From the NCBI RefSeq assembly GCF_003337485.1, contig NZ_QPJJ01000005.1, positions 148,856 through 212,855 on the forward strand: a DNA stretch of 64,000 nt, written 5' to 3'. The notes beneath the pieces are model-generated. The model made no database searches. It was not told where the DNA came from and worked only from the letters and a program-made list of their open reading frames with translations. Each line of letters opens with the position of its first letter. The first letter of the stretch is position 1. This DNA comes from Saliterribacillus persicus (GTDB lineage: Bacteria > Bacillota > Bacilli > Bacillales > Amphibacillaceae). This document shows, in pieces, positions 41,786 to 52,394 of the stretch. Made by a program: the position numbers and the translations under genes.

Positions 41786-43930
41786 ATGAAAAGAAAATTT
41801 TTCAAAAGGAAAAATTCATCGACACCAAAGGAACCGAGAAAAGCTTGGAAAGAAACTTTTTCTAAAATAAGTATACCCAAATGGAAAAAGACAAATAAAG
41901 ATAACACTAATAAAAGTAATCAAAAGATGGTCGCAAGGAAGAATTCAGTTAGTACAAAAATCCTAACGAGCTTGATTACTACGGTGTTAGTATGTGTAAT
42001 CATTGTGGGGCTTTCCTCTTATTATATTTCTAATAACATTATTAAATCTAAAGTTACTGATGCCTCAGAACAAACCATCATACAAGCTGGTGACAAATTA
42101 GATTTTATGATGAATCGGTATAAGGACCGGGTAACAGAAATATTAATGGATCAAGATTTTAGTAATACGTTAACATCGTTAGATACATATGAAGACACCA
42201 ATAACTTTGATTACTTTTCTCAAAAGAATAATATTGACGAAACATTAATGCAAGTCACATTAATCGATCAAAATGTCGATCTATATTTAATTAATTCAGA
42301 TCGTGGTAGACTTATTTCGTCTACTCAAACAATTTCTGAGGATACCTTCATAGAGACTGAGTGGTACAACCAAGCACTTGAGAATGACGATGCTACAACA
42401 TGGATTGGCGGCTTCCAACAAGGACTTAGTGGGGCAAATTCTGATCCAACGATAAGTTTTTCACAGCGGCTTAGAATAGGTGGCAGTCAATATTTATTAA
42501 TTGTAGAGTTAAATACAGTTGTTTTTGAAGAAGCCTTAGCAGATGTTCGTTTTGGTGAAAATAACCAAGTAAGTATGGTAGATGCAGAGAGAAGAACTAT
42601 TTTTTCTTTCGACCCTACTGAAATGGAAGAAACTTATCAGTATGATATCTCAACCGACCCAGAAACGAATATGACAGAAGACGGGGACAGATTAGTTTTT
42701 CAAGATAAGTCAGAGATAACTGATTGGTATTTAGTCGGTTCGGTCTCAGCTAAAGAACTAACAAAAGACACTAATGTTATTTTTATCGTCATTGCAGCGA
42801 TAATAGTTCTATCCTTGCTTATCTCATTATTCATAGGCAGAAGAATTATAAATATGATTGGTAAACCATTAGAAGAAATGTCGATGCTTATGTCTAAAGC
42901 GAAAGAGGGAGATCTTCGTGTGCGTTCATACGATACTGATCGTAAAGATGAAATCGGTGAGCTAGCAGGAAGCTTTAACTTAATGTTAGAAAATATTTCA
43001 GATTTAATGCAAACTACTAGAACGTCTTCTACAAAAGTTCTGGATGCAGCGATTGAACTCACTGAAATCTCTCAAATGCAATCGCAATCTGCTAAGGAAG
43101 TAGCAGCAGCATCAGAAGAAATTGCTAGTGGTGCTACCGGTTTAACTGATGAAGCAGAAAGAGGTAACTTATTAGCTTCTTCTATCCACGATGAAGTAGA
43201 GAATGTTTTTCAAAATAATAGTGAAATGGAAAATTATGCTGGACAGGTATTAAAAAGAAGTAATACTGGTTTAGATAAAATGAATGAACTTGTACAAAAA
43301 ACAAAAGACGGCGCATCCATGACAGATGCTCTAATGAGTAAGGTTGATACCTTAAAAGAAAGTACAGAACAAATTAATGACGTAATGATCATGTTAACGA
43401 ATATTGCGCAGCAAACGAACCTTCTAGCACTTAATGCTGCAATAGAAGCTGCACGTGCTGGTGATGCTGGTAGTGGATTTGCAGTAGTTGCCGAAGAAAT
43501 TAGAAAACTTTCGAATCAATCCAAAGATTCGATTGATAGAGTCGAAGAAATCACAAATGGTATTGTTTTCGAGGTAAATGAAACATTACATGTTTTAGAA
43601 GAGGCTGGACCAAGGTTTAAAGAGCAGGTAGGTCAGGCTGAAGAAACCCAAGAGATACTGAATGATGTGGGCGGAAGAATGAGCGCATTTACGGACAAAA
43701 TTACGGAAGTGACAAGTTCGATTAAACAACTTAGAGCTTCCCAAGAGACACTCTCTTCCACCATTCATCAGGTTAGTGCAACAGCAGAAGAATCTTCAGC
43801 TATTAGTGAAGAAGTTTCAGCGACTACTGAAGAGCAGTTAAAAGTAAGTGAATCTCTAGTTAACACGTCTGATCAATTAAAAGAGCTTTCCACCGATTTA
43901 CAAGATACCTTAAATAAATTTAAAGTATAA
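41786..43930 (+). CDS. Methyl-accepting chemotaxis protein with basic cytoplasmic N-tail
   Basis: The 714-residue receptor has an unusual 55-residue, very basic N-terminal cytoplasmic tail before the first membrane helix (about 62-82). A dCache sensor (85-330), second helix (about 333-355), HAMP (357-410) and a signalling domain with [19 protein letters not shown] follow. It lies inside the carbohydrate locus, opposite in strand to the sugar genes, so it may sense sugars or a sugar-loaded binding protein (inference). TGGAGGT precedes the ATG. Confidence 0.9.
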   Translation: MKRKFFKRKNSSTPKEPRKAWKETFSKISIPKWKKTNKDNTNKSNQKMVARKNSVSTKILTSLITTVLVCVIIVGLSSYYISNNIIKSKVTDASEQTIIQAGDKLDFMMNRYKDRVTEILMDQDFSNTLTSLDTYEDTNNFDYFSQKNNIDETLMQVTLIDQNVDLYLINSDRGRLISSTQTISEDTFIETEWYNQALENDDATTWIGGFQQGLSGANSDPTISFSQRLRIGGSQYLLIVELNTVVFEEALADVRFGENNQVSMVDAERRTIFSFDPTEMEETYQYDISTDPETNMTEDGDRLVFQDKSEITDWYLVGSVSAKELTKDTNVIFIVIAAIIVLSLLISLFIGRRIINMIGKPLEEMSMLMSKAKEGDLRVRSYDTDRKDEIGELAGSFNLMLENISDLMQTTRTSSTKVLDAAIELTEISQMQSQSAKEVAAASEEIASGATGLTDEAERGNLLASSIHDEVENVFQNNSEMENYAGQVLKRSNTGLDKMNELVQKTKDGASMTDALMSKVDTLKESTEQINDVMIMLTNIAQQTNLLALNAAIEAARAGDAGSGFAVVAEEIRKLSNQSKDSIDRVEEITNGIVFEVNETLHVLEEAGPRFKEQVGQAEETQEILNDVGGRMSAFTDKITEVTSSIKQLRASQETLSSTIHQVSATAEESSAISEEVSATTEEQLKVSESLVNTSDQLKELSTDLQDTLNKFKV

Positions 43931-43934
43931 TTAA

Positions 43935-43972
43935 AAATGGTTGGCCCAATGATACTGGGCCAACCATTTTTT
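43935..43972. terminator. Bidirectional terminator
   Basis: AAATGGTTGGCCCA and TGGGCCAACCATTT form a perfect 14-base stem with loop ATGATAC and T/A runs on both sides. It separates the chemoreceptor from the convergent esterase gene. Confidence 0.92.
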
Positions 43973-43982
43973 ACATTCCTAA

Positions 43983-44621
43983 TTATTTGTCTGCTAATAG
44001 TGGCATCAAATATAATGCTAGAATTCTTGCAATCCTATCAGCACCTTTTCTGGTATAGTGCGTACAATCCTCTCCATTATGAGATACCATAAAGTAAGTT
44101 GCAGCTTCTTGATATCCAATATTCTCTAAGTGATATAGACTGTGTTTCATAAGATCGATACAATCTACTTTCTCCTTATATGCTACTTCCTTTATGGCAT
44201 TACAATAATCACCAAAATCTGCTAGAAATTCATTTTTTACATAATGTAACCTTGCAACTGGGGTAATTAATATTGGAATAGCCCCTTTTTTTCTGCCTTC
44301 GACAATATATTCTGTTAAGTATTCTTTGAAATCTCCATAAGCTTCTGTATAACGCAAAGGTCGTTCCTTCGTGGAATCGTTATGCCCCATCTGAATTAAA
44401 AGAAAATCATTTGTTTTAATCTTTTTCATTATTTCAGTTAGTCTGCCTTCTTCGATAAAAGTTTTACTACTTCTTCCACCAATTGCATGGTTACACACTT
44501 CTAATTTTTCAGGTAAATAGTTTGAAAGGAATTGACCCCAACCTGCTTGAGGAGCTTCCTTATCCGGATATGTTTGCGCTGTTGAGTCGCTTGCAATGTA
44601 TAAGTGTTTCTTTAATTTCAT
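43983..44621 (-). CDS. Rhamnogalacturonan acetylesterase-like SGNH hydrolase
   Basis: The 212-residue protein is an SGNH hydrolase close to the Bacillus YesT/RhgT rhamnogalacturonan acetylesterases. It has the nucleophile block ASDSTAQTY, NHAIGGRSSKTF, the MGHNDS block and the final Asp-His of DCTHYTRKGA. It removes acetyl groups from pectic rhamnogalacturonan backbones. No signal peptide is seen, so it acts on imported oligosaccharides. ATG 44621 fits the family start; ATG 44642, two bases after the yesL stop, is possible. It follows yesL in the same transcript. Confidence 0.87.
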   Translation of the reverse strand: MKLKKHLYIASDSTAQTYPDKEAPQAGWGQFLSNYLPEKLEVCNHAIGGRSSKTFIEEGRLTEIMKKIKTNDFLLIQMGHNDSTKERPLRYTEAYGDFKEYLTEYIVEGRKKGAIPILITPVARLHYVKNEFLADFGDYCNAIKEVAYKEKVDCIDLMKHSLYHLENIGYQEAATYFMVSHNGEDCTHYTRKGADRIARILALYLMPLLADK

Positions 44622-44644
44622 TAATATACGCCTACTTTCCATTT

Positions 44645-45286
44645 TTAAGAAGGTTGCTCTGCTAAAATAGATTGCTTATATTCAATTCGTAAGAAAGTGC
44701 GATAAGAAATCCACATAACAATCATACTAGTTAAACTTGCTCCAAATAAGAATAAAAATATTGGAAAAGAGACCCATAAATAATAAAGTGTAAAAACAGC
44801 GGCTAATAAATAAAAAGTACGAATAGGCTGATAAATGGTTATTAATAATGCATTTTTTAAATAACTATAAAACTTGTTATCATAATGGACATATAAGGGA
44901 TAAAAATAAGCAATCATAATTAAATACATGAAAAACACGATGATAAAAAGGGCCTTTATCGTCATATTAAGCCAAGGTATAGGTACTTCAAAATACTGCA
45001 TATTAATATACAACATGTACCCAATAAAAATTAATAGCAAAGTTATACCATTTGTTTTCATAAACTCCTCACGATATGCTTGCCAATACATTTTAAAAAC
45101 GGGCAGTCCTTTCTCACCCATCGCCCACTTTCTGAAAATAGAAAACATAGCTACAGTGCTTGGACCTAACCCAAAAACAACTAAACCTAAAAGAGTAAAA
45201 GAAACCCATAAAAAATTCACATAAAATAGAAAAAGAATAGCTTCACCAAACTGATAAAACTTTCCTACAAAGGAATCATCTTGCAC
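44645..45286 (-). CDS. yesL: YesL-family membrane protein
   Basis: The 213-residue protein has five or six membrane helices with the YesL (DUF624) signature FLWVSFTLLGLVVFGLGPSTVAMFSIFRKW near the start. YesL proteins sit in pectin/rhamnogalacturonan and other polysaccharide operons; their role is unknown. The start overlaps the upstream hydrolase gene; GTG 45286 has AAGGTGG six bases upstream, while GTG 45298 overlaps that site. Confidence 0.85.
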   Translation of the reverse strand: MQDDSFVGKFYQFGEAILFLFYVNFLWVSFTLLGLVVFGLGPSTVAMFSIFRKWAMGEKGLPVFKMYWQAYREEFMKTNGITLLLIFIGYMLYINMQYFEVPIPWLNMTIKALFIIVFFMYLIMIAYFYPLYVHYDNKFYSYLKNALLITIYQPIRTFYLLAAVFTLYYLWVSFPIFLFLFGASLTSMIVMWISYRTFLRIEYKQSILAEQPS

Positions 45287-47891
45287 GTTTTTCACCACCT
45301 TGTATTACTTCTTCTTTTAATAATACGGGCCCTATTAAGCCAGACTTTTTTTTGAGTTTATCCATTTTATTAGCAGCATTATTTGTCACAATAATTCTAA
45401 GCTTATTTTCACTTTTTTGAAGCAGATTTTTATTAAAAATAAGCTGATAAGGTGCCCACATCTTCACCCCTACAGATACCTCATTTAAATATACCTCTGC
45501 TATTTCAACGCATTCTCCTAGGTCAATTATTAGCCTTCTGGAATTAGGAGAATGGGTTATACTAAAGGTTGCATTATACTCCATGGAGCCAGAATATTCT
45601 TTAAAGCCATCCCAGTTGACCCAGTCTGAAAGAATTGTTAAATCTTCATAGACGACTTTGTCTTGGCAACTTACTCTCCATGGTCCGCTTATTTCTTTAA
45701 GGTTTTGCCATAGTGTTTTTTGACTCTTCGGATTATCGATAGCTGCTTGAGTATTGATAGACTTATTGGGATCTATGTTTAAAATAATTGAACTTCGTCG
45801 TTCTAATTGGACTGGAATTTCTCCTATTAATTGAGCATCCTTACTCCTACCTGCTATCTTTGCATTAGGCAAAGATTGGATTTCTCCTGACCAGGCATCC
45901 CATTTCGATACCTTTCCCGGTATATTATTTATAATGTTACCTGTAAATCCCTCTTCTCCTTCATTTACTATAAGGTGAAAATAGCTACTTTCTTTTAAAA
46001 CTGTTGAGATTCTAATGTTTGATGCATATTTATTAAAATGCAATCTAGGACTAGTATCTTCTTTCAGTAACTTATTCACTTCCTCTAGTAAACTATTATC
46101 TGAGAAGAATATTCCTCCAAAGTAGTTAACAATCTCAGTATTATCTGACATTAAATGCCCGCCATTTTTAGTCCATATTAAAAGCTTGCTCTTTACTCCT
46201 TTCGAAATATCACTTAATGCTATATCCTCTAAAACTAAGACACTATAACGTTGATTAGCAATTTCTAAAAAGCTATCATTTATCATGACCTGATCAGCTT
46301 CAATTAAATCTGCTTCCAAATAATTAAATTCTACTTGATTTTGAAAAAATAGTTTTGCGCTTTTCCATGTCAGATAATCTCTCTTTGCATAGATGGCAAC
46401 ACTAGCTTGATTCACACTATCTGTCATCAGCCAACTTAATCTTTTCATGTATGTGCTGAAGTATGTATAATATGGCCACCACGTATTATTCGGTCCAACA
46501 TCTGGAGGACGTTCATGGCTTCTTATTTTCCCATTTATCGAATAATAAAAGGCGTGTGGACTATATAAATTCACACCTCGAACAGCCAGCCAATCAATAT
46601 ACCACTTCATATCATCAGCTGTCAAATTCCAATTATTATCAATTCCACACACACCCAATACCTCATTGAGATTTCTCCTTCTCCTGCGATGTCTAGCTGC
46701 ATCGGAACTACATTTTGCTGCTGTGGAGTGTTCACCTTCTATCCCCTTATTATATTCTGGAGCAACCCATCGCCAAACCACATCTTGACCTGGAATATGA
46801 AAAGAATCCAATAATCCAATGTCATCACTCTCTGCAGGATGACCTGTTAAAGCCAAATTATTTTTTTCACACCATTCGCTTAATGTCTGATAATAAACCC
46901 GCTTCATACGCTCCTTTATCATCCTGTTATACCGTACTTTCACAGAATTAACCTCTTCATTTTCATCAATAAATAATCCTAATAAATCCTTCAATTCATG
47001 ATCATTTGCAAGAAATTCATCCAATAACCCTTCTGTCCAAGGAATGACGTCAGCACGAGGATTTCGACCAAGTATATTAGGTTCATCAGTAAACATAGCC
47101 GTAATAGTTGAACCAAAATATTCTCCAACTTCTGCTTTATATTTTTCATGAGTATGCCGTATAAATGATTGAACAGCTTGTGGATTGAGTAAATCTGCTG
47201 ATTGCGGGGCATCTTTTTCCCCATCGTCTTGCCCAGAATGAATACCTCGAATTGTCCCCCTCGAATATGTTTCCACACAAGCGATAACATCCCATGACTC
47301 CGAATCTATATTTTGTTTAAAAAACGCTTCCCAACTTGTTTCATCTATTTTAATATGACTTCTACTCTCAATTTTTAATTCTGTTACAATTGGGACACTT
47401 AATGGATATAAACAGGTAACAGAGTCTAAATTAACTTCGGTTTCTTTCCCTTGATTAGCAAAATATAAAGCTACTAACTTCTCTCCTTCGTCCAAAGGAA
47501 GAGTCAAATTATTCGAATGAAAAACTGTGGCAGAGATCTTGGTCATATAGAGGCCCCTACTTGCAAAAGCAGGATTTTCTTTTACAACCTCCCCATTTGC
47601 AGACCCTGACGGATACATCCCTTCATCATATAAAATTACTTTCATCTTTAGTCTAGCGGCTTCTTTGATAGCAAATTTTACATAGTGCATAAAAGACTTT
47701 GATAAATAGGGAGTATTCTTAGGAATTCCCATTCGAGGATGTAAGACAAATCCATTAACTCCTTTATCATCAAAGTCATGAATTTGTTGTTTTAATTCTT
47801 CTTCATTTAATTGATCATTCCAAAACCAAAATGGCATTGGAGTAAATTCTTTGTCAGGATTTAAAAATGCTTCTTCCATTTGTGAGTACAT
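45276..47891 (-). CDS. GH106-like glycoside hydrolase (alpha-L-rhamnosidase-like)
   Basis: The 871-residue protein matches the glycoside hydrolase 106 architecture: PMPFWFWNDQLNEEELKQQIHDF at the start, a catalytic barrel to about residue 560 (AMFTDEPNILG, GHPAESDDIG), and a C-terminal galactose-binding-like beta domain (about 730-860). GH106 enzymes release L-rhamnose, fitting the adjacent acetylesterase. There is no signal peptide, so it acts on imported oligosaccharides. An RHRRRRR run in the middle is unusual. It is the first gene of the hydrolase-yesL-esterase transcript, 32 bases after the regulator gene. Confidence 0.82.
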   Translation of the reverse strand: MYSQMEEAFLNPDKEFTPMPFWFWNDQLNEEELKQQIHDFDDKGVNGFVLHPRMGIPKNTPYLSKSFMHYVKFAIKEAARLKMKVILYDEGMYPSGSANGEVVKENPAFASRGLYMTKISATVFHSNNLTLPLDEGEKLVALYFANQGKETEVNLDSVTCLYPLSVPIVTELKIESRSHIKIDETSWEAFFKQNIDSESWDVIACVETYSRGTIRGIHSGQDDGEKDAPQSADLLNPQAVQSFIRHTHEKYKAEVGEYFGSTITAMFTDEPNILGRNPRADVIPWTEGLLDEFLANDHELKDLLGLFIDENEEVNSVKVRYNRMIKERMKRVYYQTLSEWCEKNNLALTGHPAESDDIGLLDSFHIPGQDVVWRWVAPEYNKGIEGEHSTAAKCSSDAARHRRRRRNLNEVLGVCGIDNNWNLTADDMKWYIDWLAVRGVNLYSPHAFYYSINGKIRSHERPPDVGPNNTWWPYYTYFSTYMKRLSWLMTDSVNQASVAIYAKRDYLTWKSAKLFFQNQVEFNYLEADLIEADQVMINDSFLEIANQRYSVLVLEDIALSDISKGVKSKLLIWTKNGGHLMSDNTEIVNYFGGIFFSDNSLLEEVNKLLKEDTSPRLHFNKYASNIRISTVLKESSYFHLIVNEGEEGFTGNIINNIPGKVSKWDAWSGEIQSLPNAKIAGRSKDAQLIGEIPVQLERRSSIILNIDPNKSINTQAAIDNPKSQKTLWQNLKEISGPWRVSCQDKVVYEDLTILSDWVNWDGFKEYSGSMEYNATFSITHSPNSRRLIIDLGECVEIAEVYLNEVSVGVKMWAPYQLIFNKNLLQKSENKLRIIVTNNAANKMDKLKKKSGLIGPVLLKEEVIQGGEKRAR

Positions 47892-47923
47892 CCTATTTCC
47901 CCCTGAAATTAAATTCTGCCAAT

Positions 47924-50263
47924 TTATGAGGATTTACTTTTTCTAAATTGGCTTGGTGGTACACCAACTTCTTTTTTGAAAATTCGGTTGAAATAACTAT
48001 GTCGATAACCTACTTTCTCTGCAATCTCATTAATTTTCAAATCAGAGTTTAATAATAATTCTTTTGCTTTATTAATTCGTATATCAGTTAAATAATCAAT
48101 AAAATTAATTCCTAATATTTTTTTGAAGGCCTTACTTAATGTATATGATGTTGTGTTCGAAATATCTGCACAATTATCTAAGGAGATATCCTCCATGTAA
48201 TTTTCATGAAGATATAAAGTAACCTTATCTACTAGTTTCTTCATTTCAATATTCATACTATTTTCTACTAATTCCACATATGGCTTAATTACTTCATCAA
48301 TTAGAAATCGAATGATCCATTCTCTTTCTCTGATTTGAGATAATTCATGATACATATCCCGTTCCTTATACAGTGTGTGAGGATCTATTCCGGAATGCAA
48401 TATTTCATGCTGAATACTTGAAAATAACTGAATTATACTAATATGAATGTTCATTTCTTTATTATCTTTATCTATTAAATCATTGAAAAAACGACGTATC
48501 AGTGCCTCTGACTCATTTATTTTCCCTCTTCTTAAGGATTGAATAATTTCTTTCTCTAACTCAAAAGGATAGACCCAATTACTGTTCTTGTCTTGTGCTT
48601 CGATGTCAGATAAATGTATAATTTGATTTTGATTATCAAATTCACGATATCTTTTGCCACGTCCAACCTCTTCGAACAATGAAGCAACCTGCTTAACCTC
48701 CGAGACTGCAGGACTTATTGTAATTGTCGCTTTCAATAGAAAAATTTCATTTATAAGCCGTGTCAGTCTTTCTGAAAATGTATATAAATTATAGGATAGA
48801 CTCTCGTCCTCCTTCGGAAATAGTAAAAACATACCTGCAGACAAATCATAATAGTTCAAAACCGAGTACTGATCAAAAAATTCCTCTCCCAAGTCATCCA
48901 TGATATTAGCAATGGCAAAAGTAAGAAGTGATTCATCTTTTTCAAGACTTAAATTAGTTTCATAGATACCCGTTAATTGAACATCAATTAATTGAAACTG
49001 ATGTTCTTCTACCTTCCAACCATAATTCTCCATTCGTTTTCTTAGATCTTCTTCACTATGGTCATAAAGATATCCTTTTGTGAGCTGCGTTAGAAAGTTT
49101 TGTCTTAATTGTGGCATTTGTTTTGCTAAGCGGCTTTGTAAATGTTCTCGCTCATCAGTTAATGCTGTAAAGTGATTTCGAATCATTTCAAATTCATCCA
49201 CTTGTTTCTTTTTAATAAATACTGAGGACCTGTCTGTTTCATTTGCAAATGTTGAAATTAGTTTTTTTACTGGTCGATAAAGTTTATTCGACGCAAACCA
49301 CGTCATGATAAACGCAATTAATATTAACGAGAAGCTAGCTATTAAAATAACTTTTGAAATCGTAACAATTGGTGAAGTAATCGATGATATAGGCGCAACT
49401 GAAATATACGTCCAATTTGAATCGATTCTTCCAAATGTGCCATAAGAAATAGAATACGTTTCATTTTCCCACTCTAACTGAAAAACTTGATCTTCAGATT
49501 CTGCTGTCAATAATTTCTCACTAATTGCTTGTTCAAAGGAAGCATCCTTTTCATTGGCCGCTAGAATTATTTCTTTTTCATCATTTAACAAATATGTACT
49601 TCCCTCACTATAAGGAGTTAGCGTTTGCAATAATTGTGCAACCTTGTATTTGTCGAGAGAAACAATAATTGATCCAAAAGGCTTGTTACTTACACCAGGA
49701 ATATGGTGGGTAAGTGTTATTTCATTTTCATACTTACTATATGCTTCAAATAAATCGGGTTGCTTCCATGTAACATTTTGATTTCTGTCTAATAATGATT
49801 TATAAGCTCTTTGCAGGTTAGTATCATTTAAGTAAGAAAGGTATGGATTAAATAATACTGGTTTATTTCGATCTACAAAAAGTTCCACATCTTCGATTAA
49901 TGGATGGCTTCCTTGCAATATCATCAATTTTTGTTTAATTTCTCTTGTATCCTGAAAATTCACCACAAAGTCCATTTCCATGATATTTGAATTAAAACTC
50001 GGTTCAAAAGCCCAATAAGATAGGGACTCCTCTAAATAATTAAATTGGTCATCTATATTTTTTGCTCTATCATCGATCTCTTTTCGGTGAATATCTCTTA
50101 ATTCCGCTTCCGTTGATGATAATCCAAACCAATAAATACCTACTCCAGAAATAACTCCAGGAATAGATGCTATAAGTAAAATTAGTAAAAAGCTCCTTCT
50201 GAAATATTGACTAGTCCAACTATTACTAATCCATTCTTTCCATTCCCCTATTTTTCGCTTCAT
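47924..50263 (-). CDS. Membrane-bound AraC-family regulator (YesS-like)
   Basis: The 779-residue protein has one membrane helix at residues 22-44, an extracellular Cache-like sensor (45-300), a second helix (about 303-325), HAMP-like linker, a cytoplasmic middle region and two C-terminal AraC helix-turn-helix motifs (YMEDISLDNCADISNTTSYTLSKAFKK and INEIAEKVGYRHSYFNRIFKKEVGVPP). Regulators of this build (YesS type) sense sugars outside and activate neighbouring uptake genes. It stands between the hydrolases and the transporter genes, as in B. subtilis yes loci. A weak cre-like TGTAAACGCATTCT lies upstream at 50312-50325. Confidence 0.87.
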   Translation of the reverse strand: MKRKIGEWKEWISNSWTSQYFRRSFLLILLIASIPGVISGVGIYWFGLSSTEAELRDIHRKEIDDRAKNIDDQFNYLEESLSYWAFEPSFNSNIMEMDFVVNFQDTREIKQKLMILQGSHPLIEDVELFVDRNKPVLFNPYLSYLNDTNLQRAYKSLLDRNQNVTWKQPDLFEAYSKYENEITLTHHIPGVSNKPFGSIIVSLDKYKVAQLLQTLTPYSEGSTYLLNDEKEIILAANEKDASFEQAISEKLLTAESEDQVFQLEWENETYSISYGTFGRIDSNWTYISVAPISSITSPIVTISKVILIASFSLILIAFIMTWFASNKLYRPVKKLISTFANETDRSSVFIKKKQVDEFEMIRNHFTALTDEREHLQSRLAKQMPQLRQNFLTQLTKGYLYDHSEEDLRKRMENYGWKVEEHQFQLIDVQLTGIYETNLSLEKDESLLTFAIANIMDDLGEEFFDQYSVLNYYDLSAGMFLLFPKEDESLSYNLYTFSERLTRLINEIFLLKATITISPAVSEVKQVASLFEEVGRGKRYREFDNQNQIIHLSDIEAQDKNSNWVYPFELEKEIIQSLRRGKINESEALIRRFFNDLIDKDNKEMNIHISIIQLFSSIQHEILHSGIDPHTLYKERDMYHELSQIREREWIIRFLIDEVIKPYVELVENSMNIEMKKLVDKVTLYLHENYMEDISLDNCADISNTTSYTLSKAFKKILGINFIDYLTDIRINKAKELLLNSDLKINEIAEKVGYRHSYFNRIFKKEVGVPPSQFRKSKSS

Positions 50264-50409
50264 CTATTCACTCACCCTTTTATTTACAAGTAAAATACAT
50301 AATACCATAAATGTAAACGCATTCTTTTTCTGTTATTTTATCATAATTCAAAAGGGCTTACGCTATAATTTTATTCTTCCCAACTACTAATATGCTGTTA
50401 AAATGCACA

Positions 50410-51285
50410 TTAACCTTTCACTGACCCTAATAGAATTCCTTTGGCAAAATGCTTTTGCAAAAACGGATAAAAAACTAGGATAGGTAAAGTTGCTACAACA
50501 ACTACAGCTAACTTCAACGATTCTTCTGGTGGTTCAGATAGCATGGTATCCATTTCACCAAAATCTACATTAGCAACCATCATAAGCTGCTGTAATAACA
50601 ATTGCACAGGCCATTTTGCACTATCGCTAATATAGAGAAGCGCATTAAAGAAATCATTCCAATAAAAAACTGCGTAGAAAAGTGTAAATGTTGCAATAAC
50701 TGGCTTAGAGAGTGGAATAACAATTTTCCAAAAAACTCCCATATCGGAACAACCATCTATTTTGGCTGCTTCCTCTAATTCTGTAGGTAAATTCTGAAAA
50801 AAACTTTTCACGATAATTAAATAAAATGGATTAATCGCAACTGGTAATATCAATGCCCATAACGAATCGATTAAACCTAAATTTCGGACAACCATATAAG
50901 TTGGAATCATGCCACCATTAAAAACCATGGTGAACACAACTAAATTAAGAATAATTCCTCTTCCTAATAAGTTATGACGTGATAAAGGGTAAGCCATTGT
51001 TAGGGTCAAAAGCAGACTAACAATCGTACCAAGTATAGTGACAAAAATAGAAATCCCAATACTTCGAATAAAGGTAGTGGTAGAAAATATATAACGATAA
51101 GCATCTAACGTAATGGTTTCTGGAATTAGAAAGAATGGACGTGACGCTATTTCTGCTTCTGTTGCGAACGAGCCTGCAATAACATATAAAAATGGTACTA
51201 ACGTTACTAACCCCATCACTATTAATAAAATATGATTAAAGACATCAAAAACTCTTCCTGCTGGTGTATTATGCATTTTATGCAT
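50410..51285 (-). CDS. Carbohydrate ABC transporter permease (LplC/YesQ-type)
   Basis: The 291-residue permease has six helices and the EAA loop ELEEAAKIDGCSDMGVFWKIVIPLSKPVIATF that contacts the ATPase. It pairs with the next permease upstream to import oligosaccharides delivered by the lipoprotein. AAGGAGG precedes the ATG. No ATPase gene is present in the cluster. Confidence 0.9.
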   Translation of the reverse strand: MHKMHNTPAGRVFDVFNHILLIVMGLVTLVPFLYVIAGSFATEAEIASRPFFLIPETITLDAYRYIFSTTTFIRSIGISIFVTILGTIVSLLLTLTMAYPLSRHNLLGRGIILNLVVFTMVFNGGMIPTYMVVRNLGLIDSLWALILPVAINPFYLIIVKSFFQNLPTELEEAAKIDGCSDMGVFWKIVIPLSKPVIATFTLFYAVFYWNDFFNALLYISDSAKWPVQLLLQQLMMVANVDFGEMDTMLSEPPEESLKLAVVVVATLPILVFYPFLQKHFAKGILLGSVKG

Positions 51286-51345
51286 GACTTAGAACCTCCT
51301 TGTTATCATACCAGTGGTTATTTTTATAAATAAGTAAGCAACAAG

Positions 51346-52305
51346 TTAAAATAACCCCGTTTGCCCCATTTTCTTCGCTACATAGTCGGCTCCATAGATT
51401 AAGATTATTCCAACTACTGCTTTAAACAAGCCAACTGCGGTACTGTAACTAAAAGCTCCTTGTGTTATCCCTACAAAGTAAACATACGTATCAAATACAT
51501 CTGCAACACTTCTATTTAAAGAATTAGTCATTAGATATATTTGTTGGAAGCCTTGATCCAAAAAATTCCCTAATCTTAAAATTAATAAAATTACAATGGT
51601 ACTTCTAAGAGCTGGTAATGTTACGTGCCACATGCGACGGAAACGCCCTGCCCCATCAATAATGGCAGCTTCATACTGCTCTGCGCTAACACTAGCTAAA
51701 GCAGCAAGAAAAATAACAGTACCCCATCCAGTTTCTTTCCATATGACTTGCCCGATAATCATGGGTCTAAACCAATCAGGACTAGATAAAAATGAAATCT
51801 TTTCTCCTGTAAAGTATTCAACAACTGCGTTTACTGCTCCCCCACTAGTAGTAAGGAATACATAACTAATACTCGCAATAATTACCCAAGACATGAAATG
51901 TGGTACATAAACCAATGTTTGAATAGTGCGTTTAAATAATTGCATGCGGACTTCATTTAATAGCAATGCAACAATTATTGGTGCTGGAAAGAAAAAGATA
52001 ATATCATAAAAAGCTAATATTAACGTGTTTCTTAGGAGTCGGAAAAAATCAGGATTTTGGAAGAAATATTGAAAATGGTCAAAGCCTACCCAATCACTTT
52101 CCCAAAAACCCAGAAACGGAGAGTAATCCTGAAACGCCATTAGCACCCCCCACATTGGAAGATATTTAAATAGTGCAAAGTAGAGAATACCTGGTATTAA
52201 TAAGACATAAAGCCATTTATCACGAATAAAAATTTGCGTTTTTGTAAGCCTACTTCCTGATTGGTTTTTCGATTTTTTATTTTTTCTTATGCTTAGCTGT
52301 GTCAC
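51346..52305 (-). CDS. Carbohydrate ABC transporter permease (LplB/YesP-type)
   Basis: The 319-residue permease has six helices, the conserved opening KWLYVLLIPGILYFALFKYLPMWGVLMAF and the EAA-like loop YEAAIIDGAGRFRRMWHVTLPALRSTIVIL. GTG 52305 is preferred because GGGGGGAA lies just upstream and it gives the family's length; a start at 52362 would add non-conserved residues and overlap the hairpin region. It acts with the neighbouring permease and lipoprotein. Confidence 0.88.
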   Translation of the reverse strand: MTQLSIRKNKKSKNQSGSRLTKTQIFIRDKWLYVLLIPGILYFALFKYLPMWGVLMAFQDYSPFLGFWESDWVGFDHFQYFFQNPDFFRLLRNTLILAFYDIIFFFPAPIIVALLLNEVRMQLFKRTIQTLVYVPHFMSWVIIASISYVFLTTSGGAVNAVVEYFTGEKISFLSSPDWFRPMIIGQVIWKETGWGTVIFLAALASVSAEQYEAAIIDGAGRFRRMWHVTLPALRSTIVILLILRLGNFLDQGFQQIYLMTNSLNRSVADVFDTYVYFVGITQGAFSYSTAVGLFKAVVGIILIYGADYVAKKMGQTGLF

Positions 52306-52343
52306 TTGATTCCCCCCTATGTATTTATTAACTTTACAATAAA

Positions 52344-52388
52344 GCCAAGGCAAGTACTCCAATAGACTTCACTTGCCTTGGCATTAGA
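52344..52388 (-). terminator. Strong hairpin between the binding-protein and permease genes
   Basis: GCCAAGGCAAGT and ACTTGCCTTGGC form a perfect 12-base stem with a 15-base loop, followed by TTTATTG on the minus strand. Such hairpins often protect or partly end the transcript so that the binding protein is made in excess over the permeases. Confidence 0.65.
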
Positions 52389-52394
52389 TAGCTA

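Noticed and set aside
50312-50325. cre site upstream of the YesS-like regulator
   Set aside because: TGTAAACGCATTCT deviates from the consensus at two fixed positions and is not palindromic; too weak to list as a feature.
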